Below are positions 8,717-18,168 of a DNA stretch of 64,000 nucleotides, in pieces. Source of the stretch: Fictibacillus arsenicus (GTDB taxonomy: Bacteria; Bacillota; Bacilli; Bacillales; Fictibacillaceae); contig NZ_MQMF01000001.1 in NCBI RefSeq assembly GCF_001999465.1, positions 806,001 through 870,000 of the forward strand. The letters are read 5' to 3'. The position numbers and the translations under genes were made by a program. Position 1 is the stretch's first letter. Every line of letters begins with the position of its first letter. A model generated the notes under the pieces. It worked only from the letters and a program-made list of their open reading frames with translations, was not told where the DNA came from and made no database searches.

Positions 8717-8815
8717 TGTCGACTCGTGGTTATATTTCATTTTAAGTGGGATTCTCAAAATTAAGCCAGGAATTAATCCATTTAACGTGGGATTAATTGT
8801 CTTTTCCGTGGGATT
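8717..8815 (-). repeat. 21-bp-phased array D (5 units) ending in CGAGTCGACA
   Basis: On the minus strand the word AATCCCACG recurs. Plus-strand word starts are 8807, 8786, 8766, 8745 and 8725, giving spacings of 21, 20, 21 and 20. The spacers differ. The last unit reads ACCACGAGTCGACA. Arrays at 51.3 and 55.5 kb share this end. Confidence 0.7.
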
Positions 8816-8900
8816 ATCAACTAACTGCTAACTTTTCGGGTAAACTGGCTTTTTACTAAAACGTAAGAATGCGGCATTATCTATTTACATTTGAAAGGAG

Positions 8901-9884
8901 TTGGATGGTATAGAAAATAATAAGCGGAAATCTCCTATTTTGATAAAAAAAATGAACACTTTATTAAAAAGAATACCTCTTCAGCAGTTTAAAAGAAAAG
9001 ATGTAGAGGAATTTCTCGCAAAACAGATGGCTGGTATACGTGGAGAACTCTCCATGGATTATTTTTATCGTTATCTCCCCCAAGAAGGAGTTAAATTCCT
9101 CCATAACATTAGAATTCTTCATCAAGATTATTATTTTCAGATTGATACCCTTATTATTACTTCAAAATTTTTTCTCATATTAGAAATTAAAAATATCGCA
9201 GGGCATATTTACTTTGATAATCTCTTTTCACAGGTTATTAGATTAAATGATGGCAGAAAAGAGTCATTTGATGATCCAATTCAACAAACAGAAAGACAAG
9301 CTTACCACTTATCAGAAATTTTATTGCATAACAAAGTTCCGTTTATTCCAATAGAAGCATTAGTTGTAATTACCAATCCTAAAACGCTTGTTGAAAGCGC
9401 ACCCGGTCATAAGGAAGCTATTAATAAAGTGATTAAAAGTGGTGATTTAAAATGGAAGTTTGATGATCTGAATAGAAAACATGCGAAAGAAGTGCTGTCT
9501 AAAAAAGATATCAAAAAAGTTAGCAGGGTTCTTACAAAACTGCACACACCTTATAATCCTGATGTTTGTAGTCTGTTTAAGATTGATAAAAACGAACTTA
9601 TCAAAGGTGTGCTGTGTTTAGATTGTGAGCATATTACTTTAGTACGAACAAAAAGAAGCTGGTATTGTATAAATTGCAATCAATATTATAAAGATGCTCA
9701 CATCCATGCTTTAAAAGATTATGCCCTGTTGATCTCAACTGAAATTACAAATAAAGAGTTTAAGGATTTTCTCAATCTTCCAACCAGCAGTCAAGCCTAT
9801 CATTTACTTAAGGCACTTTATCTCCCTTACTCTGGATCGACAAAATCGCTTAAGTACGACTTAAAACCCCTTTTAGACGAATAA
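8901..9884 (+). CDS. NERD-domain protein with C-terminal zinc ribbon
   Basis: The protein (up to 327 residues) contains an N-terminal NERD (nuclease-related) domain, about residues 45-160. Conserved features are GELSMDYF, then IDTLIITSKFFLILEIKN (the D...E-x-K pattern of the restriction-endonuclease-like fold), then ALVVITNP. The C-terminal half has a zinc-ribbon-like CLDC ... CINC. NERD proteins are thought to process DNA, but no member of this arrangement has a clear role. The frame opens at a TTG (8901) that touches the AAGGAG, which is unusually close; the first ATG with a family-like start is at 8952 (MNTLLKRIPLQQF). It is AT-richer than its neighbours and stands alone, suggesting accessory DNA. 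Confidence 0.82.
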   Translation: MDGIENNKRKSPILIKKMNTLLKRIPLQQFKRKDVEEFLAKQMAGIRGELSMDYFYRYLPQEGVKFLHNIRILHQDYYFQIDTLIITSKFFLILEIKNIAGHIYFDNLFSQVIRLNDGRKESFDDPIQQTERQAYHLSEILLHNKVPFIPIEALVVITNPKTLVESAPGHKEAINKVIKSGDLKWKFDDLNRKHAKEVLSKKDIKKVSRVLTKLHTPYNPDVCSLFKIDKNELIKGVLCLDCEHITLVRTKRSWYCINCNQYYKDAHIHALKDYALLISTEITNKEFKDFLNLPTSSQAYHLLKALYLPYSGSTKSLKYDLKPLLDE

Positions 9885-9910
9885 AAACGGAGTGGCTGCT
9901 GGACACTCCG
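9883..9910 (-). terminator. Terminator after tatC (probably bidirectional)
   Basis: CGGAGTG / CACTCCG stem with a 9-base loop. TTTTTATT follows on the minus strand, and a T-rich sequence also follows on the plus strand, so it may end both tatC and the NERD gene. Confidence 0.82.
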
Positions 9911-9921
9911 CTCCTTATTTA

Positions 9922-10683
9922 TTATGAAGGTCTTTTCATCTGTACAACTTTTTCTTCCTGTTCCTCTAAACGTTCAGCTACAAGCTTCTTTCGGTACACC
10001 CACCTTGATAGCATGATGCTGATCTCATACAGGACGAGAAGCGGTATCACCACGAGAAAATCTGACACAAGGTCTGGCGGTGTGATCAACACGGCCACGA
10101 CGACGAGTGCAAAGTATGAGATCTTACGTGCTTTTGCCAGCATAATAGGATTGATGATTCCGAGTGAAGTCAGGAACATCACCACGAGCGGGATCTCAAA
10201 CAGAAATCCAAACGGCAGTGTCAAGTTCAGCATGAACTTGAAATATTTTTCCGATGTGAAAAAGGTTTGGAAGTTCCCTTCAGATAGTCCGAGCAAAAAG
10301 TTTAGCACCATCGGATAAACCACGAAATAGCCAAATGACAACCCTAGCAAAAATAATAGAAACAAAGCGGGAATGTACGACAGCGTCACCTTTTGTTCTT
10401 TTTTATCCAATGCCGGCTTAATGAACATCCACGTTTGATGAGCAGCAACCGGAATGGTGAGTGCGATCGCAATTACGCCGGATATCATGAAATAGACCCA
10501 AAGAATTTCACTTGGTCCGAGGACCGCAAGCTGCTGGTCCAGATCGCGAATCAGCCAGCTGTAGATCGGCTCCACATAGAAAAAGGACACTGCGAGAACC
10601 GTCATGAACATAGCGAGCGTTATGATGATCCGTTTTCGAAGTTCACCCAGATGTTCCACAAAGTACATCTCTTCTGGTTTCAC
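9922..10683 (-). CDS. tatC: Twin-arginine translocase subunit TatC
   Basis: TatC of about 253 residues with six TM segments. The conserved N-terminal FVEHLGELRKRI binds the twin-arginine signal. The start is the GTG at 10683 (protein begins V/M-K-P-E-E-M-Y) because GGAGG lies eight bases upstream; an ATG at 10746 would add an unconserved basic extension. It is the last gene of phoX-tatA-tatC, so this Tat system probably serves PhoX, as TatAdCd serves PhoD in B. subtilis. Confidence 0.95.
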   Translation of the reverse strand: MKPEEMYFVEHLGELRKRIIITLAMFMTVLAVSFFYVEPIYSWLIRDLDQQLAVLGPSEILWVYFMISGVIAIALTIPVAAHQTWMFIKPALDKKEQKVTLSYIPALFLLFLLGLSFGYFVVYPMVLNFLLGLSEGNFQTFFTSEKYFKFMLNLTLPFGFLFEIPLVVMFLTSLGIINPIMLAKARKISYFALVVVAVLITPPDLVSDFLVVIPLLVLYEISIMLSRWVYRKKLVAERLEEQEEKVVQMKRPS

Positions 10684-10765
10684 AACTTTTGCCTCCTTCC
10701 TCTTTTTAATGAAGAAAAGATGCAAGCTTGCTATTGCGGCCCGCATCTTCCCTCACTAAATCTCA

Positions 10766-10951
10766 TTATTTTGACTGCGGTTTTTCTTCTTTTTCATCAG
10801 AAGACATTAAATCTTTTGCAGAACTCTTAAATTCACGAAGCGTGCTTCCGAATGCGCGTCCGATCTCCGGCAGTTTTGATGGCCCAAAGATGATAAGCGC
10901 GATGATTAAGATCAGAATCAAGCCTGGTACTCCGATGTTAGTAAAACCCAT
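10766..10951 (-). CDS. tatA: Sec-independent translocase subunit TatA
   Basis: 61 residues: one N-terminal TM helix (about 5-22), the hinge [14 protein letters not shown], an amphipathic helix and a charged tail. The FGP motif and the length are typical of Gram-positive TatA. It lies 30 bases after phoX and 82 bases before tatC. No tatB is present, as usual for minimal TatAC systems. Confidence 0.95.
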   Translation of the reverse strand: MGFTNIGVPGLILILIIALIIFGPSKLPEIGRAFGSTLREFKSSAKDLMSSDEKEEKPQSK

Positions 10952-10981
10952 GTGGATCGCCTCCTTAGAATTTGTTACTCA

Positions 10982-12613
10982 TTAAAACTTAAAGCCAGTG
11001 ATCGCCACTACTGATGGACGCGGTTGGTTGCCTCCGCGAACTTGCGGCCATGTGCTTGTCGGATTTGCTTTATCTTCTGTTTCCTCACCTGGATGCTGCA
11101 CAGAAAGGAATAGTGTTCTTTCATTTGGTGTAAAAGATGGTCCCGTCAATTCTGCTTCTTTTGGAGCTGATGCGAACTGGAATGCAACTCCCTTGTCTGG
11201 ACCGACTGTCGGAATCATGAACATGCCGTTGTTTTTGAAACTCGTCCACGCAGCAGAGTTCAGTTTGCTGGATGAAATATCAGTTACGGTCCAAAGGTTC
11301 GCGTTTGAATCAAACGTTAGGTTATCTGGTGCACTGAATCCACTTTGGCGTCCGCCAGCTGCAAAGATTTCAAAGTCGAATTCCTCTGCGCCATGGTCTC
11401 CGTCTTTTTCAAAAAAGCGTGTGATGTGTCCGTGAATGTTTCCGTGCTTATCATTGTTTGTGTGTGCGATGAACACTGTTTGATCTAGTGGTGAAATCTC
11501 AACATCTTCCGGACGGTCTGTTGGTGTTGCGCCTAGTAAGATGGCAGCGTCATGTGCATTCACAACGACATCAGCTTGTGTTTTGAACTTTTCTAGAAGT
11601 TCAGCGTTTCCTGCTGCTTTTTCACGAACAGCTTCAATCGTTATTGCTACCCACTTGCTCTTTTGCAGATCAGCTGCGTAAAGTGTTCCTTCTTCTAAAA
11701 GCTTGCTGTTTTCTTTGCCTTTCGCTTCCACATACTTACCTTTACTCACAAACTTGTACACGCACGCATCTTTTTTATCGTCACCCATATAAACGACTAC
11801 GCGTCCGTCTTTCGCGAGGCCCATGCTCGCATTTTCGTGATTGAAGCGGCCAAGAGCTGTGTGCTTTCTTACTTTGAAATTCGGGTCGAACGGGTCTACT
11901 TCAATCACCCAGCCGTAGTGAGTTTGGTCTAAACCAGCCGCTTCTGAAGTATCTTCATAGTTTTCTTCACATGACATGACCGTGTTCCAAAGTGTACGTC
12001 CGCCTGAACAGTTCGCAAATGTTCCCTGTACAGAAGTGGCTCCAGATACGGCAGCGTTTCCTTTAGCTGGCCCCGTCAACGCGAAAGGTGTTAAACCTGT
12101 TACACGGCGTGCAAGTTCAGAATCTTTGTTCAGCGTCCACTTGCCGTTTTTAACTTGAACTTCAATAATGGAACCGCCTTGGTTGTATAGCATTTTTTCG
12201 ATTTGAGCTGCGGTATATTTGTCGCCATTTTTTTCGCCTTCTACATATAAAGGGTTCGTGTATTCATGGTTCACCCAAAGCAAACCGTGTTCGCTTGAGT
12301 CCTCGATCGGAAAGTACATTGTAAAATCGTTGTTGAATCCAAATGTGTCGCCTTTTTTATTGATCACATCACCGTAAGATGCGATTACTTCATATTTATA
12401 ACCTTTTGGAAGAACTAGGTCGTCTTTATCTGTTGGTGCGATCGGGTGAAACTTAAATCCTTTTTTGCGAGGCTTCATGCGCATTAAGCTGTCTGATTGA
12501 GCATTCGCTTTGTCTGTTAGCACTCCTAAACCAGAAGTTGCTGCTGCAAGTGCTGTTGCCCCTGTTCCTAAATACGTTAAAAAGGTTCTTCTATCCAATG
12601 GTTTCTTTTCCAC
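10982..12613 (-). CDS. phoX: PhoX-type alkaline phosphatase (DUF839), Tat-exported
   Basis: 543 residues. The N-terminus carries a twin-arginine signal (DRRTFLTYLGTGATALAAA, cleaved near KANAQ). The rest is a PhoX/DUF839 beta-propeller-type domain with conserved segments such as LLWVNHEYTNP, MSCEENYEDT, GRFNHENASMG and VFIAHTNN. PhoX enzymes release phosphate from organic monoesters and use iron and calcium cofactors. The gene heads a phoX-tatA-tatC operon, so substrate and exporter are co-expressed. Phosphate-starvation control is expected from family knowledge, but I do not see a clear PhoP box array. A palindrome TTAAACA-AA-TGTTTAA lies about 80 bases upstream of the start. Confidence 0.88.
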   Translation of the reverse strand: MEKKPLDRRTFLTYLGTGATALAAATSGLGVLTDKANAQSDSLMRMKPRKKGFKFHPIAPTDKDDLVLPKGYKYEVIASYGDVINKKGDTFGFNNDFTMYFPIEDSSEHGLLWVNHEYTNPLYVEGEKNGDKYTAAQIEKMLYNQGGSIIEVQVKNGKWTLNKDSELARRVTGLTPFALTGPAKGNAAVSGATSVQGTFANCSGGRTLWNTVMSCEENYEDTSEAAGLDQTHYGWVIEVDPFDPNFKVRKHTALGRFNHENASMGLAKDGRVVVYMGDDKKDACVYKFVSKGKYVEAKGKENSKLLEEGTLYAADLQKSKWVAITIEAVREKAAGNAELLEKFKTQADVVVNAHDAAILLGATPTDRPEDVEISPLDQTVFIAHTNNDKHGNIHGHITRFFEKDGDHGAEEFDFEIFAAGGRQSGFSAPDNLTFDSNANLWTVTDISSSKLNSAAWTSFKNNGMFMIPTVGPDKGVAFQFASAPKEAELTGPSFTPNERTLFLSVQHPGEETEDKANPTSTWPQVRGGNQPRPSVVAITGFKF

Positions 12614-12969
12614 TCCGTTTTCCCCCTAGGACCAATAATTTATCTTGCACCTTTAAGGATAAAGCGGAATTGTTAAGCCACTATGTAGGGCATTTAAACA
12701 AATGTTTAAGGTTTTCTAGATTTTTCTAAAAATTGTGAAGAGGCGGTCAAAAATTCCGAACTGTTTGCGATAGCATTGGATTAACCATTGAACAACTGTT
12801 TAAAAAAATATATCTACACATGAAGGTATCGTTTGTAAAACTTCTAAGTTGGGAAAATAGCTTTATAAATGTAACGCTAAATGATATCAGCATCCTATGA
12901 TTTTCCCAATATACTTCCTTCTGTTTATAGGTATAATTAACCATAAGGTACTTTTATTGAGGTGAAGCG
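12614..12969. other. Intergenic region between divergent phoX and a small plus-strand gene
   Basis: It contains the 16-bp palindrome at 12694-12709 and, near 12930, a GGTATAATT sequence that may be the -10 of the plus-strand gene at 12970. A 65-codon minus-strand frame here has no ribosome-binding site or protein-like composition and is not called. Confidence 0.5.
12694..12709. promoter_or_regulatory. Operator-like palindrome TTAAACA-AA-TGTTTAA (site 1)
   Basis: Perfect 7-bp inverted repeat with a 2-base spacer upstream of phoX. The same arms occur at 25614 and 53447, each just upstream of a gene. The arrangement resembles TetR-family operators, but the regulator is unknown. Confidence 0.45.
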
Positions 12970-13122
12970 ATGGATATAGAAGTAGGAAGTCGTGTCGTTT
13001 ATAAAGGTGTTGAGTACCAAGTGGTGTGGATTTACGAGAATGGGAATGTGGAGATTGCAAAAAAGGGGCAGCAAAATAAGATTGACCTTGTTACAAAGAA
13101 TGCTCTCACAAAATTAGACTAA
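12970..13122 (+). CDS. Small hypothetical protein (50 aa), KOW/SH3-like
   Basis: A 50-codon gene with GAGGTGA six bases before ATG 12970, and a terminator right after the stop. The protein begins MDIEVGSRVVYKGVEYQVVW and is a short beta-rich sequence with alternating hydrophobics, like small SH3/KOW-type domains (for example DUF2187 YkvS proteins). The family cannot be assigned with confidence. A GGTATAATT sequence 40 bases upstream may be its promoter. Confidence 0.7.
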   Translation: MDIEVGSRVVYKGVEYQVVWIYENGNVEIAKKGQQNKIDLVTKNALTKLD

Positions 13123-13125
13123 AAA

Positions 13126-13162
13126 AAACTTCCGAAGCATGGGGCTCGGAAGTTTTTTAAAT
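13126..13162 (+). terminator. Terminator after the 50-aa gene
   Basis: AACTTCCGA / TCGGAAGTT perfect stem with a 10-base loop, followed by TTTTTT; it directly follows the stop codon. Confidence 0.9.
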
Positions 13163-13199
13163 TTGGCTGTTTTTGTAAGCTTCGTTACAACTAAGAGTG

Positions 13200-13424
13200 G
13201 TTGATTTCCGCTCCAGGTACTCGCTTTCCGGGGGGGGGGGGCGTGCGGTGAGCCCACTCGTCGCTTTACGCCGATAGGAGTCTCAATGAAGCATGTGTGC
13301 TCCTGCGTCTAAAAGCAACTCCTAACGAAGCGAGCTTCCTCGTCGCATGCCCTGCGAGAAGAATATTCAGGTAGTTGGCACGCTGATCCCCCAGGAGTCT
13401 CGCACCTTGCGCTCCAATCAACTT
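13200..13424 (+). repeat. Dispersed intergenic repeat, long copy 2, with a 12-G tract
   Basis: Starts GGTTGATTTCCGCTCCAGG and ends CTCGCACCTTGCGCTCCAATC-AACTT. It contains two direct GGAGTCTC copies that flank the ~130-bp middle part. In place of the CCGCGGGGCG of the short copy it has a run of 12 G at about 13230-13241. No gene is inside. It lies between the 50-aa gene and prfB. Confidence 0.87.
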
Positions 13425-13470
13425 GCAGATGAAGTCTTAAAGATAAAAAGCAATAAGAACCGTAAGCATT

Positions 13471-14569
13471 TTACAGTTTAGAACGTAGATAAGAATCAAT
13501 AAACGGCGTGATCTCGCCATCCATTACGGATTGCACGTTACCTACCTCAGTGTTTGTACGGTGGTCTTTTACTAAGCTGTACGGGTGGAAAACGTATGAG
13601 CGGATCTGGCTTCCCCAGCCGATTTCCTTCTGTTCGCCGCGGATTTCAGCCAATTGTGCCTGCTGTTCTTCCAAACGGCGCTGAACAAGCTTTGCCATTA
13701 ACATCTTCATCGCACGTTCACGGTTCTTGATCTGAGAACGCTCTGTCTGACAGGAAACAATCGTGTTCGTTGGTGTATGTGTAATACGAACGGCAGAATC
13801 CGTCGTGTTAACGTGCTGACCGCCCGCACCTGACGCACGGTACGTATCGACCTTCAAATCCTCTGTGCGGATTTCGATCTCGGTATCATCCGTGATCTCA
13901 GGCATTACTTCACATGAAACGAATGATGTATGACGGCGGCCTGACGAATCAAACGGCGAAATACGAACTAAACGGTGAACCCCTTTTTCTGCCTTCAAAT
14001 AGCCGTATGCGTTATGCCCTTTAATGCTCAACGTTACGGATTTTACACCAGCTTCGTCACCAGGAAGATAGTCCAGTGTTTCCACTTTATAGCCTTGGCG
14101 CTCAGCATAACGAGTGTACATGCGAAGCAGCATGGACGCCCAGTCTTGAGATTCCGTACCACCCGCACCTGGGTGAAGTTCCAGGATCGCGTTGTTTTTA
14201 TCGTAAGGTTCGTTTAATAAAAGCTGAAGCTCGAAGTCGTTCAGTTTTGCGATCAGTTCTTTTGTATCTTTAACAAGCTCTTTTTGCATGTCAGCATCTG
14301 CTTCTTCTTTCACAAGCTCGTGTGCGATTTCCAGGTCTTCATAGGAAGAAGCCAGTTCCTCGAATTCATTTACCTGCTCTTTTAATCCGTTCGCTTCATT
14401 AATAACAACTTGTGCTGCATTTTGGTCATCCCAAAACGTTGGTGCACTCATCTGTTCGTCTAGTTCAGCAATGCGTGCTTTTTTTGCATCGAGGTCAAAG
14501 AGACCCCCTAAAGTCGTTGATACGTTTTTCAATAACGTTGAGTTCTTGCTTTACTTCTACTAAATCCAT
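13471..14569 (-). CDS. prfB: Peptide chain release factor 2 with programmed +1 frameshift
   Basis: RF2 of about 365 residues, recognising UGA and UAA. The first frame starts at ATG 14569 ([20 protein letters not shown]) and stops at an in-frame TGA at 14497-14495. The site reads AGGGGG-TCT-CTT-TGA-C, the classic autoregulatory frameshift: the internal Shine-Dalgarno and slow UGA reading push the ribosome +1 into GAC, giving ...RGSL-DLDAKK. The second frame runs to 13471. The GGQ peptide-release motif ([10 protein letters not shown]) and the SPF anticodon-like tripeptide ([11 protein letters not shown]) are intact. Downstream of secA as in B. subtilis. Confidence 0.97.
14495..14509 (-). promoter_or_regulatory. 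prfB recoding site (in-frame UGA with upstream Shine-Dalgarno)
   Basis: On the minus strand TAGGGGGTCTCTTTGAC: an internal SD-like AGGGGG is three bases before CTT, then TGA. Codon 25 is the recoded stop. Release factor 2 levels feed back on the +1 shift. Confidence 0.95.
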
Positions 14570-14655
14570 AATCTCTGCACCTCATTTTATGATTGTAGCT
14601 ACTTTTTAACGTATGCTATTGAATGTAAAAAATTCTTTGGGCTGAAAACATGCGC

Positions 14656-14681
14656 AAAGAGAGCCCCGAAGAGACTCTCTT
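14656..14681 (-). terminator. Probable terminator after secA
   Basis: On the minus strand AAGAGAG pairs with CTCTCTT, followed by TTGCG. The T-run is short, so read-through into prfB is likely, as expected for a secA-prfB operon. Confidence 0.5.
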
Positions 14682-14697
14682 CACTCACAGAACTGAA

Positions 14698-17214
14698 TTA
14701 TTCCTGCTCAGCACCATGACATTGTTTGTATTTTTTACCGCTTCCGCAAGGACATGGATCGTTACGCTTAATGTCCTGCTTTTTGCGTACTGGTTTCTTT
14801 TTAGAAGCTTCAGCCTTGTCGCTTGGAACGACAGCTTTACCTTCAGCCACTTGTTCACGCTGCATGTTTTGTTCGATCTGCGATTTTAGAATGTAAGTCG
14901 TAACTTCCTCTTCGATCGCAGCAACCATCGCTTCGAACATCTCGAAGCCTTCGAACTGGTACTCACGCAACGGATCTGTCTGGCCGTAAGCACGAAGGTG
15001 AATCCCCTGACGAAGCTGTTCCATCTGGTCGATGTGATCCATCCACTTGCTGTCAACCGAACGAAGGATAACCGCTTTTTGGAATTCAGCGATCTGCTCT
15101 GCAGGCAGCTGCTTTTCTTTTTCAGCAAACGCCGCATGAACTTTCGTTTGGATCTTCTCGATGATTTCTTCGCGATCTAGACCGTAGAAATCTTTTTCCG
15201 TAAACACAGGCTCTGTGAACATCACCCCATTCACATAATCCGTGATTTCTTTCGTGTTCCACTCTTCCTGAACTTCCGATTCAGGCGTGTGAACCGTTAC
15301 GATGCGGTCGATTGTAGAATCGATCATCCGCAGTACAATATCGCTCAAGTTCTCAGCATCCAGTACGTCCTGACGCTGAGCGTAGATGATCTCACGCTGC
15401 TGACGCATAACATCATCATATTGTAAAAGCTGCTTACGAGCATCGAAGTTTGAACCTTCCACTCGTTTTTGTGCAGATTCAACAGCTTTTGTAACCATTT
15501 TAGACTCGATCGGAGTATCTTCATCCATGCCAAGACGCTCCATCATCGTCATCAAGTTATCAGAACCGAAACGTTTCATCAATTCATCTTCCATAGAGAT
15601 GTAGAAACGAGATGAACCTGGATCTCCTTGACGACCAGCACGTCCACGAAGCTGGTTATCGATACGGCGTGATTCGTGACGCTCTGTACCTAAAATGTGC
15701 AGACCTCCAACTTCAATAACACCTTCGCCAAGCTTGATATCCGTACCACGACCGGCCATGTTTGTCGCGATTGTAACCATGCCAAGCTGACCCGCGTTTT
15801 CGATGATCTCTGCTTCGCGCTCATGGTTTTTCGCGTTCAAGACGTTGTGCTGAATTTTACGCTTTGTTAAAAGCTGTGAAAGCAATTCAGATGTTTCAAC
15901 GGCAACCGTACCAACAAGAATCGGCTGGCCAGTCTTATGGCGCTCTTCGATTTCAGCGGCAATCGCCTTGAACTTCCCTTGCATCGTTTTATAAATTAAA
16001 TCTGCTCGGTCATCACGTGCGATCGGACGGTTCGTTGGAATCACGATTACATCCATGTTGTAAATGTTGCGGAATTCCTCTTCTTCCGTTTTCGCCGTAC
16101 CTGTCATACCCGAAAGCTTGTTGTACATACGGAAGTAGTTCTGGAACGTGATCGTCGCAAGTGTCATGCTCTCGCGCTGGATTTCAAGACCTTCCTTCGC
16201 TTCAATCGCCTGGTGAAGTCCGTCGCTGTAACGGCGTCCAGCCATCAAACGTCCTGTGAACGGGTCAACGATTACGATTTCGCCGTCTTGAACAACGTAA
16301 TCCACATCGCGTTGCATGATGATGTTCGCTTTTAACGCTTGGTTGATGTGGTGATTTAGTGTTACATGCTGATAATCATAAAGGTTATCAATCGAGAACA
16401 TCTGCTCAGCACGATTGATTCCCTCTTCCGTCAGCTGTACGTTCTTCGTCTTTTCATCTACTGTATAATCCGTATCTTTTTTCAGCTGGCGCACAAACAT
16501 GTTTGCCATCTGATAAAGCTGGGTAGATTTCTGTGCAGAGCCAGAAATGATCAGCGGGGTACGCGCTTCATCGATTAGGATGGAGTCAACTTCATCGACG
16601 ATCGCAAAATTGCGGCGCTGAACCATTTGCTCTTTGTAAACCACCATGTTGTCACGCAGATAATCGAAGCCGAACTCGTTGTTCGTACCATATGTGATAT
16701 CTGCCGCATACGCTTCACGCTTTTCCTCTTTTGAAAGGTCAGAAACGTTTAGTCCAACCGTCAAACCTAAGAAATTGTATAACGGCCCCATGATTTCAGA
16801 GTCACGGCGAGCCAAATATTCGTTGACGGTTACAACGTGAGCGCCTTTTCCGTCAAGCGCATTCAAATAGACCGGCATGGTCGCTACGAGCGTTTTACCT
16901 TCACCGGTTTTCATCTCAGCAATATTACCTTCATGAAGTGCAACCGCACCCATAATCTGTACGGGATAATGGCGCATGTTCAATACACGAGCTGACGCTT
17001 CGCGCACAGTCGCAAATGCTTCTGGCAGCAAGTCATCTAAAGACTCGCCTTTTTCAATGCGGCTTTTAAATTCAGCCGTCTTACCTGCAAGAGCTTCATC
17101 GTTTAACGCTTTAAACTCTTCTGCTAACGCTTCTACTTTTTCAGCGATTCTTTCATATCTATTTAGCGTCCGATCATTGGAACTTGGAAAAATCTTTTTC
17201 AAAATGCTAATCAT
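14698..17214 (-). CDS. secA: Preprotein translocase ATPase SecA
   Basis: 838 residues, the normal length. Walker A is [10 protein letters not shown], Walker B is in [16 protein letters not shown], the C-terminal helicase motif includes GRGTDIKLG and [11 protein letters not shown], and the C-terminal zinc-binding tail is [16 protein letters not shown]. SecA drives secretory preproteins through SecYEG and binds SecB or ribosomes through its tail. ATG start near 17214. Followed by prfB as in other Bacillaceae. Confidence 0.98.
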   Translation of the reverse strand: MISILKKIFPSSNDRTLNRYERIAEKVEALAEEFKALNDEALAGKTAEFKSRIEKGESLDDLLPEAFATVREASARVLNMRHYPVQIMGAVALHEGNIAEMKTGEGKTLVATMPVYLNALDGKGAHVVTVNEYLARRDSEIMGPLYNFLGLTVGLNVSDLSKEEKREAYAADITYGTNNEFGFDYLRDNMVVYKEQMVQRRNFAIVDEVDSILIDEARTPLIISGSAQKSTQLYQMANMFVRQLKKDTDYTVDEKTKNVQLTEEGINRAEQMFSIDNLYDYQHVTLNHHINQALKANIIMQRDVDYVVQDGEIVIVDPFTGRLMAGRRYSDGLHQAIEAKEGLEIQRESMTLATITFQNYFRMYNKLSGMTGTAKTEEEEFRNIYNMDVIVIPTNRPIARDDRADLIYKTMQGKFKAIAAEIEERHKTGQPILVGTVAVETSELLSQLLTKRKIQHNVLNAKNHEREAEIIENAGQLGMVTIATNMAGRGTDIKLGEGVIEVGGLHILGTERHESRRIDNQLRGRAGRQGDPGSSRFYISMEDELMKRFGSDNLMTMMERLGMDEDTPIESKMVTKAVESAQKRVEGSNFDARKQLLQYDDVMRQQREIIYAQRQDVLDAENLSDIVLRMIDSTIDRIVTVHTPESEVQEEWNTKEITDYVNGVMFTEPVFTEKDFYGLDREEIIEKIQTKVHAAFAEKEKQLPAEQIAEFQKAVILRSVDSKWMDHIDQMEQLRQGIHLRAYGQTDPLREYQFEGFEMFEAMVAAIEEEVTTYILKSQIEQNMQREQVAEGKAVVPSDKAEASKKKPVRKKQDIKRNDPCPCGSGKKYKQCHGAEQE

Positions 17215-17423
17215 CCGATAAACGCTCCCTGTTCTCGAGAATTATATACCACTTCTATTCTACCAGTTTGTGAAACGAGCCACAAGAAATCCCAAATCTT
17301 TTCATCTGAATTGTAGCATCCACTAGTATGTTAATTCCTATTTATGTGAAATTTTCTATAGTTTAAGAAGACACAAAACCTAAATTTTGGTAAAATAATA
17401 AAAAGGTTGCTGGGAGGTTCTTA

Positions 17424-18017
17424 ATGGAAAAAGCGGAGTTAGAAAGGAATAGCGCCAGCGAACAAAAGGTGCGCAGCGAAAAAAACAAAACAATTATTCT
17501 GACGCTTGTTTTGAGCTTTTTTATTATTGGGGGTCTCGGAACGTGGGGGTATTATGAGCTTTTTGGTACAAAATCAGCATCAGAGTTTGATCTTCCTTCA
17601 AATGAAGAAGTGATGGATGCGGAAAAAACGAGCGGTACTTCGATCTACAAGCCCACTTTAGAAGTTCCCGTTACGGAAATCCGGCGGCGGATTAATGTCA
17701 TGCATGAGTTCTGGAACCGCGAACTAGGGTTTAATGCTTGGAATAACTATAGTATTGCTAGAAATAAGGAAGAACTGATGGATGTGAAGGAAGATATACA
17801 AAACAAAATCTATCCTTTCGTGTCTGGCCCATTGAAAGCTGATATGGAAACTGCCATTATAAAAATAGATTCAAGCATGAAATCTGATAGTGTTGAACCG
17901 CTAAAAGGAGTTCACCGCATTTTTCATGATCTTGATATTACACTGAACGGCTATAAACAAGATGGTGTGTATTGGGAAGTAACCGAAACGTGGGAATGGT
18001 TTCAGAAAGCACATTGA
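17424..18017 (+). CDS. Hypothetical single-span membrane protein
   Basis: 197 residues starting at ATG 17424 with GGGAGG seven bases upstream. A basic, charged N-terminus (about 1-22) is followed by one TM helix (about 24-45, TIILTLVLSFFIIGGLGTWG). A ~150-residue soluble domain follows with no Cys and no catalytic motif I recognise, and with several Trp near the end (WNRELGFNAWNNY, YWEVTETWEW). The predicted orientation is N-in, with the domain outside. It lies alone, divergent from secA and upstream of a cold-shock gene. No function assigned. Confidence 0.8.
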   Translation: MEKAELERNSASEQKVRSEKNKTIILTLVLSFFIIGGLGTWGYYELFGTKSASEFDLPSNEEVMDAEKTSGTSIYKPTLEVPVTEIRRRINVMHEFWNRELGFNAWNNYSIARNKEELMDVKEDIQNKIYPFVSGPLKADMETAIIKIDSSMKSDSVEPLKGVHRIFHDLDITLNGYKQDGVYWEVTETWEWFQKAH

Positions 18018-18168
18018 TGATTTGCAACTTTATAAAATAGCTGTTATGATAAATCTAGTTATTTTTGTTCGGTGTAATCAATAGTTTGAAATATAATTTT
18101 CTTCTTGAGAATAGATTTGGGCAAGGATAGTAATACATTGTGTGGTAACGCACTAGGAGGCAACAAAC

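Larger units (their letters stand above)
8491..8900. other. Intergenic region with an orphan terminator and a phased array
   Basis: No protein gene is supported. It contains a strong plus-strand terminator-like hairpin at 8644-8672 with no plus-strand gene before it, and the 21-bp-phased array D at 8717-8815. The sequence just before 8901 carries AAGGAG. Confidence 0.6.

Noticed and set aside
12747-12944. 65-codon minus-strand frame upstream of phoX
   Set aside because: No ribosome-binding site, random-looking composition rich in Phe, Ser and Thr, and it overlaps the promoter area of the plus-strand 50-aa gene.
14886-15533. Frames inside secA on either strand
   Set aside because: Alternative-frame shadows of a fully conserved secA.
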